This document shows, piece by piece, positions 46,018-55,490 of a stretch of DNA of 64,000 nt. This DNA comes from Sphingobacteriales bacterium. GTDB taxonomy: Bacteria > Bacteroidota > Bacteroidia > Chitinophagales > Chitinophagaceae. The stretch spans positions 26,132 to 90,131 of the forward strand of contig JAHEBJ010000004.1 of the NCBI GenBank assembly GCA_024642285.1. Reading direction: 5' to 3'. Below the pieces are notes generated by a model that saw only the letters and a program-made list of their open reading frames with translations, did not search any database and was not told where the DNA came from. Within the stretch, counting starts at the first letter, position 1, and every line of letters starts with the position of its first letter. Position numbers and translations under genes: made by a program.

Positions 46018-48372
46018 ATGAAGTATTCAGTTAAGCTTTTATGGCGTGTTTTTTTCGGTGGCTTTTTGCTGCTGGTATTATTGTTTGTTTGTGCCAATTT
46101 TGGTTTATTTGGTAAAATGCCTTCGTTGGCCCAATTGCAAAACCCAGAGGCTGACCTTGCCAGCGAAATTTATTCAAGTGATGGTGTTTTGATGGGTAAA
46201 TATTATGCTGAAAACCGAAGCGAAGTAAAATACAATGAGATTTCACCCAATGTGATAAATGCATTGCTTGCCACCGAGGACGAAAGATTTTATGACCATT
46301 CGGGAATTGATGCACAGGCAATAGCCCGTGCTGTATTTACTTTAGGATCACAGGGCGGCGGAAGTACCTTAACACAACAGGTAGCCAAATTAATGCTGAA
46401 GCAAGGTAGAGGCAGTATTGTAACCCGTATCATTCAGAAAATGAAAGAATGGATCGTTGCAGTTAAACTGGAACGAAATTTTACCAAAGAAGAAATCATC
46501 ACCCTTTATTTAAACCGGGCACCATGGGGAAATGTTTGGGGAATCAGGAACGCATCCCTCACCTATTTTCAAAAAGAACCCGCTGAATTAAAGATCGAAG
46601 AAGCTGCCGTTTTGATTGGCATGTTGAAAGGTTTTATTTACAATCCTATTGGTTATCCAAAAGCATCCATCGACAGAAGAAACACGGTGATTAACCAAAT
46701 GATGGTTTGCCATCAGCATTTTATAACAGAAGCCGAAGCTAACAAATTAAAAGCAAAACCGTTGGTTACCAATTACAAGAAAATAGATGAGAATGTTGGT
46801 ATTGCGCCGTATTTCAGAACTGTACTCGCTGAACAACTGAGAGACTGGTGTAAAGAACATGAAAATCCTAAAACTGGTGAACCCTACAATTTATACCGCG
46901 ACGGATTGAAAATTTATACCACCATCGATAGTAAAATGCAGCAATATGCCGAGGAATCAGTAGTAGAGCATATGCCTAATATTCAAAAAAAGCTGGACTG
47001 GATAATGAAGAATAATGGTGCCAGAATTTGGAAGGGGCATGAAAACATTGTTGAAGCAGCTTTCAAATATACCGAGAGGTGGAAGAACATGAAGGAAGCA
47101 AAAATAGATGAGGAGGATATAAAAAAATCTTTCCTCGTGCCGGTTAAAATGAAGGTATTTGCCTGGAATGCCAAACGTGAGAAAGATACTACCATGACAC
47201 CATTTGATTCCATCAAATACCATAAGCAAATATTGCAAACAAATTTTGCGGCTATGGATCCCCGTACCGGCGAAGTAAAAGCATGGGTAGGTGGAATAGA
47301 TTTCAAATGGTTCAAGTTTGACCACGTAACGCAAATGAGGCAGGTTGGTTCCACCTTCAAACCCTTTATTTACACTTTGGCCATTGATGAAGCGGGTTAC
47401 ACTCCCGAAACAGTTATTCCCGGTGGTTCTCTAACATTAGGAGGTAAAACTATTACAAGTGGTGGTGGTACCGTAGCGTACTGCCTCGCATGGTCAAAAA
47501 ATATTGCTGCATGGAGATTGATCGGCCAGATAGGTGTAAAAAGAACGATCGAGTTTGTTCAAAACTGTGGCATCAAAACAAAACTACCTCCATATTATTC
47601 TATCGGGATGGGCGCTGCGGAAATTCCAATGCTTGAAATGCTGCAGGGCTATACCATGTTTGCGAACAGGGGGTTGAATACCGAGCCGGTTATATTAACA
47701 CGCATTGAGGATAAGAGTGGAAACATGTTGCAGGAATTTAACTCATCTACCAAACAGGTAATTGCAGAATCGGATGCCTATATCATGGCTAAATTAATGC
47801 AGGGCGTTATACAATTTGGCACTGCACGAACCCTGAACCGCTTCAATATCCCAGTTGAAAAAGCCGGGAAAACCGGTACTACAAATAATAACGCCGATGG
47901 TTGGTTTATTGGATATACACCCGAACTCCTGGCAGGAACCTGGGTGGGTTGCGATGATCCGTTTATTCGCATTTATGCAAATAACGCTGGTGGAGCCGAG
48001 ATGTCGGCGCCGGCATGGGGAATGTTTATGAGTAAAGTTTATGCCGATAAAAAATTGGACTACGGGAAAGTCAAGACTTTCGAAAAACCGGTTGAGCTGA
48101 ACAATGACCCCATTTACGCAGATGTGAACCTCGATAAATATTTTATGGACGGCGATAGTTTAACCCAGGATGAGGGTAATGCCCCTGCAGATGACTTCTT
48201 TAACGTACCTGCACCAGTCGACAACAAGCCCGCTGAAAAAATTGGAATTGAAAGCCAGATACCTGATGGTAAACCGGATACTGGTAAAACTAAAAAAGCA
48301 GTAATGCCGGCTCAAAAACCAGATGACAAAACGAAGAAGCCGGTAAAAACGAAAACTGAAAACGATTATTAA
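46018..48372 (+). CDS. Penicillin-binding protein 1A-type transglycosylase/transpeptidase
   Basis: A 784-residue class A PBP. A short cytoplasmic tail precedes a membrane helix (about residues 8-30). The GT51 glycosyltransferase domain has TEDERFYDHSGID, QGGGSTLTQQVAKLML and KEEIITLYLNRAPWG. The transpeptidase domain has GSTFKP (Ser near residue 444), the SKN triad element (LAWSKNIAAWR, near 493) and KTGTT near 618. The C-terminus is Lys/Pro-rich (PVKTKTENDY). It polymerises and crosslinks peptidoglycan. Its stop is 26 nt from the convergent MG2-plug gene. Confidence 0.96.
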   Translation: MKYSVKLLWRVFFGGFLLLVLLFVCANFGLFGKMPSLAQLQNPEADLASEIYSSDGVLMGKYYAENRSEVKYNEISPNVINALLATEDERFYDHSGIDAQAIARAVFTLGSQGGGSTLTQQVAKLMLKQGRGSIVTRIIQKMKEWIVAVKLERNFTKEEIITLYLNRAPWGNVWGIRNASLTYFQKEPAELKIEEAAVLIGMLKGFIYNPIGYPKASIDRRNTVINQMMVCHQHFITEAEANKLKAKPLVTNYKKIDENVGIAPYFRTVLAEQLRDWCKEHENPKTGEPYNLYRDGLKIYTTIDSKMQQYAEESVVEHMPNIQKKLDWIMKNNGARIWKGHENIVEAAFKYTERWKNMKEAKIDEEDIKKSFLVPVKMKVFAWNAKREKDTTMTPFDSIKYHKQILQTNFAAMDPRTGEVKAWVGGIDFKWFKFDHVTQMRQVGSTFKPFIYTLAIDEAGYTPETVIPGGSLTLGGKTITSGGGTVAYCLAWSKNIAAWRLIGQIGVKRTIEFVQNCGIKTKLPPYYSIGMGAAEIPMLEMLQGYTMFANRGLNTEPVILTRIEDKSGNMLQEFNSSTKQVIAESDAYIMAKLMQGVIQFGTARTLNRFNIPVEKAGKTGTTNNNADGWFIGYTPELLAGTWVGCDDPFIRIYANNAGGAEMSAPAWGMFMSKVYADKKLDYGKVKTFEKPVELNNDPIYADVNLDKYFMDGDSLTQDEGNAPADDFFNVPAPVDNKPAEKIGIESQIPDGKPDTGKTKKAVMPAQKPDDKTKKPVKTKTENDY

Positions 48373-48398
48373 AATATTATCTAACTGTTATTTTATAA

Positions 48399-50876
48399 TT
48401 ACTCGATAACCTTTTCAATGCGTATCATTTTACCTTCTGCATTAATCCCTTCCAAAACAATCCGCATTTTTTTTGTAAAATCATTGTTGTAAAAGGATAC
48501 CGGTACTTTCCGATTGTTTCCACTAGTCATTATGTAAGGCATCCACAACAAAGTTGTACGGGCATCTGAATCGGCGGTACTGTCAACTGAATAGTCGGGC
48601 GAATAAAATTCTTTCAATGCCGTATATCCTGGTATCGCCACCGTAACCAAATTTGTCTCCTTATAGGTCCTGTCCCTGATTAGGTCACTGCCTTTCCTGG
48701 TATATATCACTACAGCCGAAGTCCAGGTGTTATTTCTATCCAGAGGGATCCAGCTTGGCGCTGCCCGTGCATCCGGGTTTTTATCAAAAAATTTAATGTA
48801 GGCTACCTCACTTAACGACATTATGTTTAATAAACCAAAATAATCAAATTGTCCGTCAATATATATACGTGATGCTGCACTTCCATAAATTATCGTTGAA
48901 CCTCCTCCCAAATCGCCATTTGATTTTACAAATAACTCTGGTATTTTGGAGCTCAGGTACCTTGGAATATTCGAATACAGGGCTGCGTTTTCATCGTGTA
49001 GTACGTCAATTCCATAGGCATTGTTAAACCCCTTAAAATCGAAATTGGAATAGGTTTTATCAATTTTCTCAAGTCCGGTATTGTTCCAGTACCGTAGCGA
49101 ACTGGTGCGGCGGGTTTTTACAACAAATGTTTTCAACGTTACTTCACCTTTATTCTGGCTATAGGAATAATTCTTGTAATGATATTTGAATAAAGAACTG
49201 CTGTCGCTGAGTGCGATGTTGGCTTTTGCTGTCAAAAAAAAATCTTTATAATTATTTATAACTGCCGGTTGCACATGGGTAAAGTTAGAACCTGCAAATC
49301 CAATAAAGGGATTTAGTTTTCTGTTTTTTAAAAACGAAAAATATACCTTGGCTGTATCAAAAAAGATCAGATCGCCTTGCTTCAAAAAGCCCCTGCTATC
49401 GGGCTTGATATAATAAAAATAATTTGAGCTGTCTTTCGTTCTGATCATTAACTTAACACTTTCGTCCTTGGCCATTTTCTGCAGCCCTTCATCGCTCACC
49501 TGGCCATAAAGCGACAAATAAGAATCGGTATAATTAATAATAGACGGAACTCTGTTTGTTGTAACCCAATCCCAGTTGTACCTGCGCCAGCCATTGGTAA
49601 GCATTACCAAATCTAATTTTTCCATTAGCGAAGGATCGGCATAGTTGGAAAAATAAAAGGCCGGGTTGTGGATATAACCTCTCAGATCGCCCTTCAACAG
49701 CAGATCGGAATAGATAGAATTTTCTGCGGGCTCAGGGTTCAATTCAGCATCGGTTATGCTTAGCGACAGATTTGCAGGTATAGTATCCGGAATTAAAATA
49801 TTAATACTGTTTTTCCCCCGCTTTGTAAAACTTTTTTCTGTAACAAGTACATCGGCGTTAATCGAAAATTTATTGTTATTAATAAAAGCGATACGCTCGG
49901 CCACCGGTTTCCAGTTGGCATCAAAAACAGTAACCTGCAATACCCCGGATGGTAATTCTCCTGTTGCCACAACACCTGTGTATGGAATGGTTCCTGTTAT
50001 GTTAAGATGGCTTTGATAAAAAACTTTTTGATACATGTACATCAACACATGCAACGAATCATTGCCCGATCGGTTTACCAGGTTATAAAACAGTTTGGAT
50101 CTTTGTAAAGATAACTTAAGAGATATTCCCTTATTCTTTGCTTCCGGTAACCAGGTTTGTACTTTTTGTCCTTTGGTATCAAGCCATTCGGCATAATATT
50201 TTTCTCCTGGCGAATTTTCCAGGTCGAATTTTCCCATACCGTCGTGTAAAACCGCAAGCGGCATGATTATTTCTCCTGACTCTTGCTTTTTTATTACGCC
50301 GTCAACAGCAAAGGGCTGGCCGTTATCATACGAGGCTTTAAAAGCAATGGTATTAATAATTCCCTCAATTACATCGCCGCCTTCTGGAAAAAAAAGAAGA
50401 CTTACAGACCGGTCAGCTCTTTTTACTTTCACTGTATCACCGTAACCAATTACCTGCAAAACCCGGCTATACAAAAAAGCGGTATCAAAATTCAACATCC
50501 ATGTAGTATAAGCCCTGCAAATAAGCCGGGTAGCCTTCAAACTATCCGGCAAATCAAAATGTCCATCTGAGGTTGCGTCTATTATCGGACTGATTTGTTG
50601 CTGTACCATTCTGCCCTGTTCATCGTATAATGCAGCATAAAAATTTGTGCTTTTTTCAGCAGGCAAATTTTCTTCGAACAAGTATGCTTTAAACCAGATA
50701 GTTTCACCGGGCAAGTAAGCTTCTTTGTCAAAATGGATGTGAATTTTTTCGGCAGGTGCCTGCTCTCCATAGGTATTTATAACCTGGGCAATTGATTGTG
50801 CATCAGCGATCGATGATAATGTCAATCCAAACGTAAAGACAAACCAGCTAAAGTAGCATGTGCATACCTCCTTCAT
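48399..50876 (-). CDS. Exported MG2-like / TonB plug-like protein, paralogue 2
   Basis: An 825-residue exported protein (signal peptide MKEVCTCYFSWFVFTFGLTL region, then SSIADAQ). The N-terminal domain (EKIHIHFDKEAYLPGETIWF, then KAYLFEENLP) is an alpha-2-macroglobulin MG2-like module. The C-terminal part (IPRYLSSKIPELFVKSNGDL and then IYIDGQFDYF, ending near VVIYTRKGSD) resembles a TonB plug but without a barrel. The middle contains many beta segments. Function unknown; such proteins are common in Bacteroidota. It is a clear full-length paralogue of the next gene upstream (50966-53404). Confidence 0.85.
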   Translation of the reverse strand: MKEVCTCYFSWFVFTFGLTLSSIADAQSIAQVINTYGEQAPAEKIHIHFDKEAYLPGETIWFKAYLFEENLPAEKSTNFYAALYDEQGRMVQQQISPIIDATSDGHFDLPDSLKATRLICRAYTTWMLNFDTAFLYSRVLQVIGYGDTVKVKRADRSVSLLFFPEGGDVIEGIINTIAFKASYDNGQPFAVDGVIKKQESGEIIMPLAVLHDGMGKFDLENSPGEKYYAEWLDTKGQKVQTWLPEAKNKGISLKLSLQRSKLFYNLVNRSGNDSLHVLMYMYQKVFYQSHLNITGTIPYTGVVATGELPSGVLQVTVFDANWKPVAERIAFINNNKFSINADVLVTEKSFTKRGKNSINILIPDTIPANLSLSITDAELNPEPAENSIYSDLLLKGDLRGYIHNPAFYFSNYADPSLMEKLDLVMLTNGWRRYNWDWVTTNRVPSIINYTDSYLSLYGQVSDEGLQKMAKDESVKLMIRTKDSSNYFYYIKPDSRGFLKQGDLIFFDTAKVYFSFLKNRKLNPFIGFAGSNFTHVQPAVINNYKDFFLTAKANIALSDSSSLFKYHYKNYSYSQNKGEVTLKTFVVKTRRTSSLRYWNNTGLEKIDKTYSNFDFKGFNNAYGIDVLHDENAALYSNIPRYLSSKIPELFVKSNGDLGGGSTIIYGSAASRIYIDGQFDYFGLLNIMSLSEVAYIKFFDKNPDARAAPSWIPLDRNNTWTSAVVIYTRKGSDLIRDRTYKETNLVTVAIPGYTALKEFYSPDYSVDSTADSDARTTLLWMPYIMTSGNNRKVPVSFYNNDFTKKMRIVLEGINAEGKMIRIEKVIE

Positions 50877-50965
50877 TGTTTTGCAATTTGGTGGACGAAA
50901 ACAAACAATCTAATGTAATAAACTATTTTCGATTCTAAACAATTAAATACAACAGCGACTTGCAA

Positions 50966-53404
50966 TTATTCAACTATTTTCTCTATCCTAATTATTTTGC
51001 CATCCTCGTTAATACCTTCTAAAACGATCCGCATTTTTTTTGTAAAATCATTGTTATAAAACGTAATCGGTACTTTTTGGCGATTTGCTTCCGTTAATAT
51101 ATAGGGAAGCCACAATAAAGTAGTTCGGGCATCAGTTCCGGTTGTAGTATTACTTTTTGAATAATCAGGCGAATAAAACTCTTTTAACGGAGAATAACCC
51201 GCAACTTTTACCTGGTTGAGATCTGTCACTTTTGGGCGGCGGTCAATCATGTCATCACCCTTTTTCCTGTAAATAGAAATGGCTGGTGCATAACCTGCAC
51301 CGCCGGCATCTGGGCCTCTTCCAAAATACCGCGGTATTAATTTTATGTAGGCGATATCTTCGAGGCTCAATACTTCTATATCCGATGTTGTCATTTCTTG
51401 TTCATCAATATAAACATTCACGGTTGCGCCCTGATAGGTTAATGAACGTCCGCCAGTTGCATTAAAACTTCCAACCACAAGACCCGGAACCGCACTCCTT
51501 ATGTAATTGAAAACATCCAACTTGGTCCATGCTTTTTCATCATGCAAAACATCAATAGAGAAATTGTTTGCCCCGCCGGTAAACATACCCGAGGCATATC
51601 TTTCATCCAGCTTAACCAGCGGATCATTACGCCAGTTGCGGTTGCCGCCCGTTTTTACAACAACCGTTCCAAGGGTTTTCTCTTCATTAAATAATTTAAC
51701 TCCGTCGTTGGCAGCATAATATTTGTATAATGAAGCAGTTTTGGCTTCGATCATTTTGCTTTTACCGGGCCATAAATAATTCCGGTAATCATCAATAACT
51801 GGCGACTGCCTCAGTAAAAAATTAGCATTGCTGAAAGTCATCTGCTTATTCAGCGGTTTACTTTTGTTAAACGAAAAATAAACACTGGCCGAATCATAAA
51901 ATATCACTCCCTGTTGTTTGACCAATCCATTTTTTTCAGGGATTACAGAATAAAAAATATTAGTGCTGTCTATTGTTTTTATAATGAGGTTCACCTGTTC
52001 TTCTCTTTCCAGTTTTGCAAATGCGTCTTCACTTATCTGCCCATATAGGTTAAGGTAGTTATCATTCTCAAATTGTACAACCGGCATTTTCTGCACTTTC
52101 AAATCTTCAAAGTTGTATCTCCGCCAGCCATTGGTTAACAGCACAAGGTCCAACGCTGCTCTTAACGCCGGATCGGTATTGCTGGTGAAATAGTAAGCAG
52201 GGTTGTGGATATATCCTTTCAGATCGCCTTTCAGTAAAAAATCTGAAACAATAGAATTTTCTGCCACATCATTATCAAAAGCTGCGTCGGTAATACTAAG
52301 CGACAGGTTGGCCGGAATTGTGTCTGCCATAATAATTTCCAACAAATTCTTACTTCTTTCTTTGGTATTGATCTCTTTCGGGATCACTGTTGCGTTGATC
52401 GAATAATTATTGTTATTGATAAATGCGATTCGTTCTGCCACGGGTTGCCAGCCGGCATCAAATACTGTAATCTGTACAGTTCCAGAAGGCAACTCATTAA
52501 GAGGGATAGTTCCTGTAAAAGCTGAAGACGGATCAACTGCAATATTGGTCTTATAAAAGACTTTTTGGTACATATACATCAACACATGAAGCGAATCGTT
52601 TCCGGTTTTATTTACCAGATTAAAAAACAATTTATTTTTCTGTGCCGATATTTTCAAAGCCAATCCTTTTTGTTTCGCTTCGGGCAACCAGGTTTGTTGT
52701 TTGGCACCTGAATTATCAGTCCACTCTGCATAATACTTTTCGCCAGGAACTATTTCCAGATCAAACTTACCCATACCATCGTGTACAACTTTTAGTGGCA
52801 CTACAACTTCACCTGTTTCCTGTTTTTTGATCACTCCATCAACTTGAAAAGGAAGTCCATTGTTATAATTACTTTTAAAGGCGATTGTATTTACAACCCC
52901 TTCAATCAGGTTACCGCCTTCTGGAAAAAACTGAAAGCTGGTTTTTCTGTTGCTTTCAGACTGTACAATATCGCTTCCGTTTCCAATTATTTTGATAGCC
53001 CTGGTAAATCGAACACTAGAATCGAAATTCATCATCCAGCTTGTGTAAGCCCGGCAGATAAGCTGCGAGGATTTGAGCGTATCAGGAATTGTAAAATGCC
53101 CGTCGGTGGTTGAGCCCAATAGCGGGCCGGTGAATTTTTCCACCAGCATGCCAGTTTCATCGTAAATAGCTGCGTAGAAATTAGTACTTCTCTCCGATGG
53201 CAAATTCTCTTCGAACAAGTAAGCTTTAAACCAGATGGTTTCGCCGGGCAGATAAGATTCCTTATCAAAATGAATATGAATTTTTTCCTGGGGGAAATTA
53301 GTCCCCATCAGGTTTATACTGTTTTCGATGTTTTGCGACTTTGCCTGAAAAGTAAAAAAGATAGTCACACAGATTGGGATAAATACAAATACGATTTTTT
53401 GCAC
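50966..53404 (-). CDS. Exported MG2-like / TonB plug-like protein, paralogue 1
   Basis: An 812-residue exported protein starting at a GTG at 53404 (QKIVFVFIPICVTIFFTFQA). It has the same order as its neighbour: MG2-like module (EKIHIHFDKESYLPGETIWF, then KAYLFEENLP), beta-rich middle, and a plug-like end (FNYIRSAVPGLVVGS, then VNVYIDEQEMTTSDIEVLSL, and AISIYRKKGDDM). The two genes are 89 nt apart and colinear along their length, pointing to tandem duplication. Function is unknown. Confidence 0.85.
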   Translation of the reverse strand: MQKIVFVFIPICVTIFFTFQAKSQNIENSINLMGTNFPQEKIHIHFDKESYLPGETIWFKAYLFEENLPSERSTNFYAAIYDETGMLVEKFTGPLLGSTTDGHFTIPDTLKSSQLICRAYTSWMMNFDSSVRFTRAIKIIGNGSDIVQSESNRKTSFQFFPEGGNLIEGVVNTIAFKSNYNNGLPFQVDGVIKKQETGEVVVPLKVVHDGMGKFDLEIVPGEKYYAEWTDNSGAKQQTWLPEAKQKGLALKISAQKNKLFFNLVNKTGNDSLHVLMYMYQKVFYKTNIAVDPSSAFTGTIPLNELPSGTVQITVFDAGWQPVAERIAFINNNNYSINATVIPKEINTKERSKNLLEIIMADTIPANLSLSITDAAFDNDVAENSIVSDFLLKGDLKGYIHNPAYYFTSNTDPALRAALDLVLLTNGWRRYNFEDLKVQKMPVVQFENDNYLNLYGQISEDAFAKLEREEQVNLIIKTIDSTNIFYSVIPEKNGLVKQQGVIFYDSASVYFSFNKSKPLNKQMTFSNANFLLRQSPVIDDYRNYLWPGKSKMIEAKTASLYKYYAANDGVKLFNEEKTLGTVVVKTGGNRNWRNDPLVKLDERYASGMFTGGANNFSIDVLHDEKAWTKLDVFNYIRSAVPGLVVGSFNATGGRSLTYQGATVNVYIDEQEMTTSDIEVLSLEDIAYIKLIPRYFGRGPDAGGAGYAPAISIYRKKGDDMIDRRPKVTDLNQVKVAGYSPLKEFYSPDYSKSNTTTGTDARTTLLWLPYILTEANRQKVPITFYNNDFTKKMRIVLEGINEDGKIIRIEKIVE

Positions 53405-53492
53405 GGGTTATGTTTTGACAGGCTGAAATTAATCAAATATTAATATCAAACATTACATATAATGTTAAATCAAACGGATTATAAGATAAAAA

Positions 53493-53519
53493 ATATCCCT
53501 CCATAAAATGGAGGGATAT
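53493..53519 (-). terminator. Intrinsic terminator after the OmpA-family gene
   Basis: A perfect 11-bp stem (ATATCCCTCCA and TGGAGGGATAT, loop TAAAA) lies 21 nt after the OmpA-family stop on the minus strand and is followed by TTTTTTATCTTA. Confidence 0.85.
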
Positions 53520-53540
53520 GTATTTTAAGATTTATTGCTC

Positions 53541-54872
53541 TTAGTAATTTCTTAAAGTCATTTCAACTCTCCTGTTTTGAGCACGACCTGTTGCAGTTTT
53601 ATTATCTGCAACAGGAGTTGTTTCTCCGTATCCTGTAGAAGTTACCCTGCTTTCATCAATTCCTTTGCTTACTAAATACTCCTTTACAGAAGCAGCCCTA
53701 TTCTCAGATAAAGTTTGATTCATTTCATCTTTACCTACATTATCTGTATGACCATCAATTGCAAGTTTGAAATTTGGATTTTCATTCATAATTGCAACGA
53801 TGTCATTGAGATTTCTAAAAGACTTAGACAGTAATTTAGATTTGCCTGTTTCAAAAAAAATGCTTTTGGCAGCTATTTGCAGTCTTTTCTTCACTTGCTC
53901 ATCAATTACCGGGCAGCCAAAATTTGAAGCTGGCCCTTTTTCGTTGATACATTTATCTTCTTCATCGTTCACACCATCACCATCTGTATCCGGAACCGGA
54001 CATCCCTGATAACGGGCAACGCCAAACACAGTAGGGCACTTGTCAACTTCATCATTAATGCCGTCCTTATCCGTATCCGGAATCGGACACCCTTGATAAC
54101 GTGCCAGTCCTGGTACATCCGGGCATTTATCCTCTGCATCAGTTATACCATCTCCATCTCTGTCAGGACAACCCTGCAACGAAGCAATACCTTTAACATC
54201 CGGGCATTTATCTTCATCGTCAATAATTCCGTCGCCATCTCTATCAGACGGTGGTGGTGGCGGGGGAGGAACAACAACTTTAACAGGCTCCTTCTTTTTA
54301 CTAAGATTAGCAGCAATACCCAAACTGTGATATAAATGGTACGATGCATTCTCCGTAACCGGTACACGATACTGTGAGTTCAACATCAGATAAACCTCAT
54401 TAACAATTCTAACCTGTGCGCCAACCCCAAACGGCAAGAACGCACTGTAATAACCCTTGTATTTTGCAGCGCCTACACCCGCAGTTAAAAACGGGTTGAA
54501 GCAGAACTTGTCTGATAATAATTTAAGATTAACCGTGGCGGCACCTTCAAGCAAAAAACCCGGTTCTTTTAGAAGCGGTTTACCCTGAATAGGGTAATCA
54601 ACAAAAGAACCTGAAAGCGTTCCCACAAAATCCAGATTATTGTTCAATCCTTGTAAATAACTTAAAGCTATTCCCGAATTCATATTACGGGTTTTATGCC
54701 ATTCTTTAGTTTGCAGCACACCCGATAATCCGGTTGCCCTCAAATTCGCAGCAGTCTTAAAATCATTAAGGAAAAAGTGTACACCCAAAGATGGGCGCTT
54801 TTTATTGTCAGCTTGTCCAAAAGATGAAATAAACAGGCCTAAGCCTAAAAAAACCAATAGTAATTTCTTCAT
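53541..54872 (-). CDS. OmpA-family protein with thrombospondin type 3 repeats
   Basis: A 443-residue outer-membrane protein. Signal peptide MKKLLLVFLGLGLFISSFGQ. An N-terminal beta-barrel-like domain is followed by a Pro-rich hinge (VVVPPPPPPPSDRDG), four Asp-rich calcium-binding TSP type 3 repeats (about residues 205-320; DRDGDGIIDDEDKCPD is one unit) and a C-terminal OmpA domain with FFETGKSKLLSKSFRNL and AIDGHTDNVG plus the NRAASVKEYLVSKGID and GRAQNRRVEM peptidoglycan-binding motifs. It probably anchors the outer membrane to the wall. A TATTTTTG promoter box lies 23 nt upstream. Confidence 0.93.
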   Translation of the reverse strand: MKKLLLVFLGLGLFISSFGQADNKKRPSLGVHFFLNDFKTAANLRATGLSGVLQTKEWHKTRNMNSGIALSYLQGLNNNLDFVGTLSGSFVDYPIQGKPLLKEPGFLLEGAATVNLKLLSDKFCFNPFLTAGVGAAKYKGYYSAFLPFGVGAQVRIVNEVYLMLNSQYRVPVTENASYHLYHSLGIAANLSKKKEPVKVVVPPPPPPPSDRDGDGIIDDEDKCPDVKGIASLQGCPDRDGDGITDAEDKCPDVPGLARYQGCPIPDTDKDGINDEVDKCPTVFGVARYQGCPVPDTDGDGVNDEEDKCINEKGPASNFGCPVIDEQVKKRLQIAAKSIFFETGKSKLLSKSFRNLNDIVAIMNENPNFKLAIDGHTDNVGKDEMNQTLSENRAASVKEYLVSKGIDESRVTSTGYGETTPVADNKTATGRAQNRRVEMTLRNY

Positions 54873-54895
54873 AAGTGTTAATTTGTAAATCGCAA

Positions 54896-54903
54896 CAAAA
54901 ATA
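54896..54903 (-). promoter_or_regulatory. Bacteroidota -7 box (TATTTTTG) for the OmpA-family gene
   Basis: An exact TAnnTTTG match on the minus strand is 23 nt upstream of the ATG at 54872. No TTG at the -33 spacing was found. Confidence 0.5.
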
Positions 54904-54994
54904 GCTGCTTAGTTTCATATCGTAAAATATTTTACCCACATTATTCGAACTATTATTGATACTGAAAAACTACCTTATCGATAAGTAAGGGTCG

Positions 54995-55453
54995 CTAGTT
55001 TCCTGGAGCATGCTTCTCATCCAACAATTCAACTTTTACACGGGTAAGGCCCCTGGAAACATAGCCAAGTTTTGAAGCAGCTGCTTTTGACAAATCTACG
55101 ATCCTGTTCATCTTGGGATGAATACGATCGTTAATCTTAACAATAACTGTCCGGCCATTTCTTAAATTGGTAACTTTTATCCATATCCCTAATGGAAGCA
55201 CGTTACATGCACAGGTCAGTTTTTGCTGACTGAATATTTCGCCGTTGGCCGTTCTACGGCCATGAAACTTATTAGCATAATAACTGGCCTGACCATAAAA
55301 AACACGGGTAGTTTTCTTTTGTTTTATTTTATTAGCAGGAGGACGGGTTTGTGCAATCTTTTCTTTAGGTAAACCAACAAGTGCAAAAATAAACAGGACT
55401 TTCAGAAAGACCGCCATCGATCTGTTTTTGATTTTAAAAAAACGAATGCACAT
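54995..55453 (-). CDS. RlpA-like septal ring/double-psi beta-barrel protein
   Basis: A 152-residue exported protein with hydrophobic N-terminus (SMAVFLKVLFIFALVGL). The double-psi beta-barrel core is clear: YGQASYYANKFHGRRTANGE, LTCACNVLPLGIWIKVTNLR and VKINDRIHPKMNRIVDLSKA, the RlpA motifs. RlpA-type enzymes cleave naked glycan strands at septa; this short form has no SPOR domain. Two starts are possible (ATG at 55453 or the internal ATG at 55417); both leave a signal. It precedes OmpA on the same strand. Confidence 0.88.
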   Translation of the reverse strand: MCIRFFKIKNRSMAVFLKVLFIFALVGLPKEKIAQTRPPANKIKQKKTTRVFYGQASYYANKFHGRRTANGEIFSQQKLTCACNVLPLGIWIKVTNLRNGRTVIVKINDRIHPKMNRIVDLSKAAASKLGYVSRGLTRVKVELLDEKHAPGN

Positions 55454-55490
55454 AATTAAAGATAAGGCAAAATTAACAGTACCACATTCA

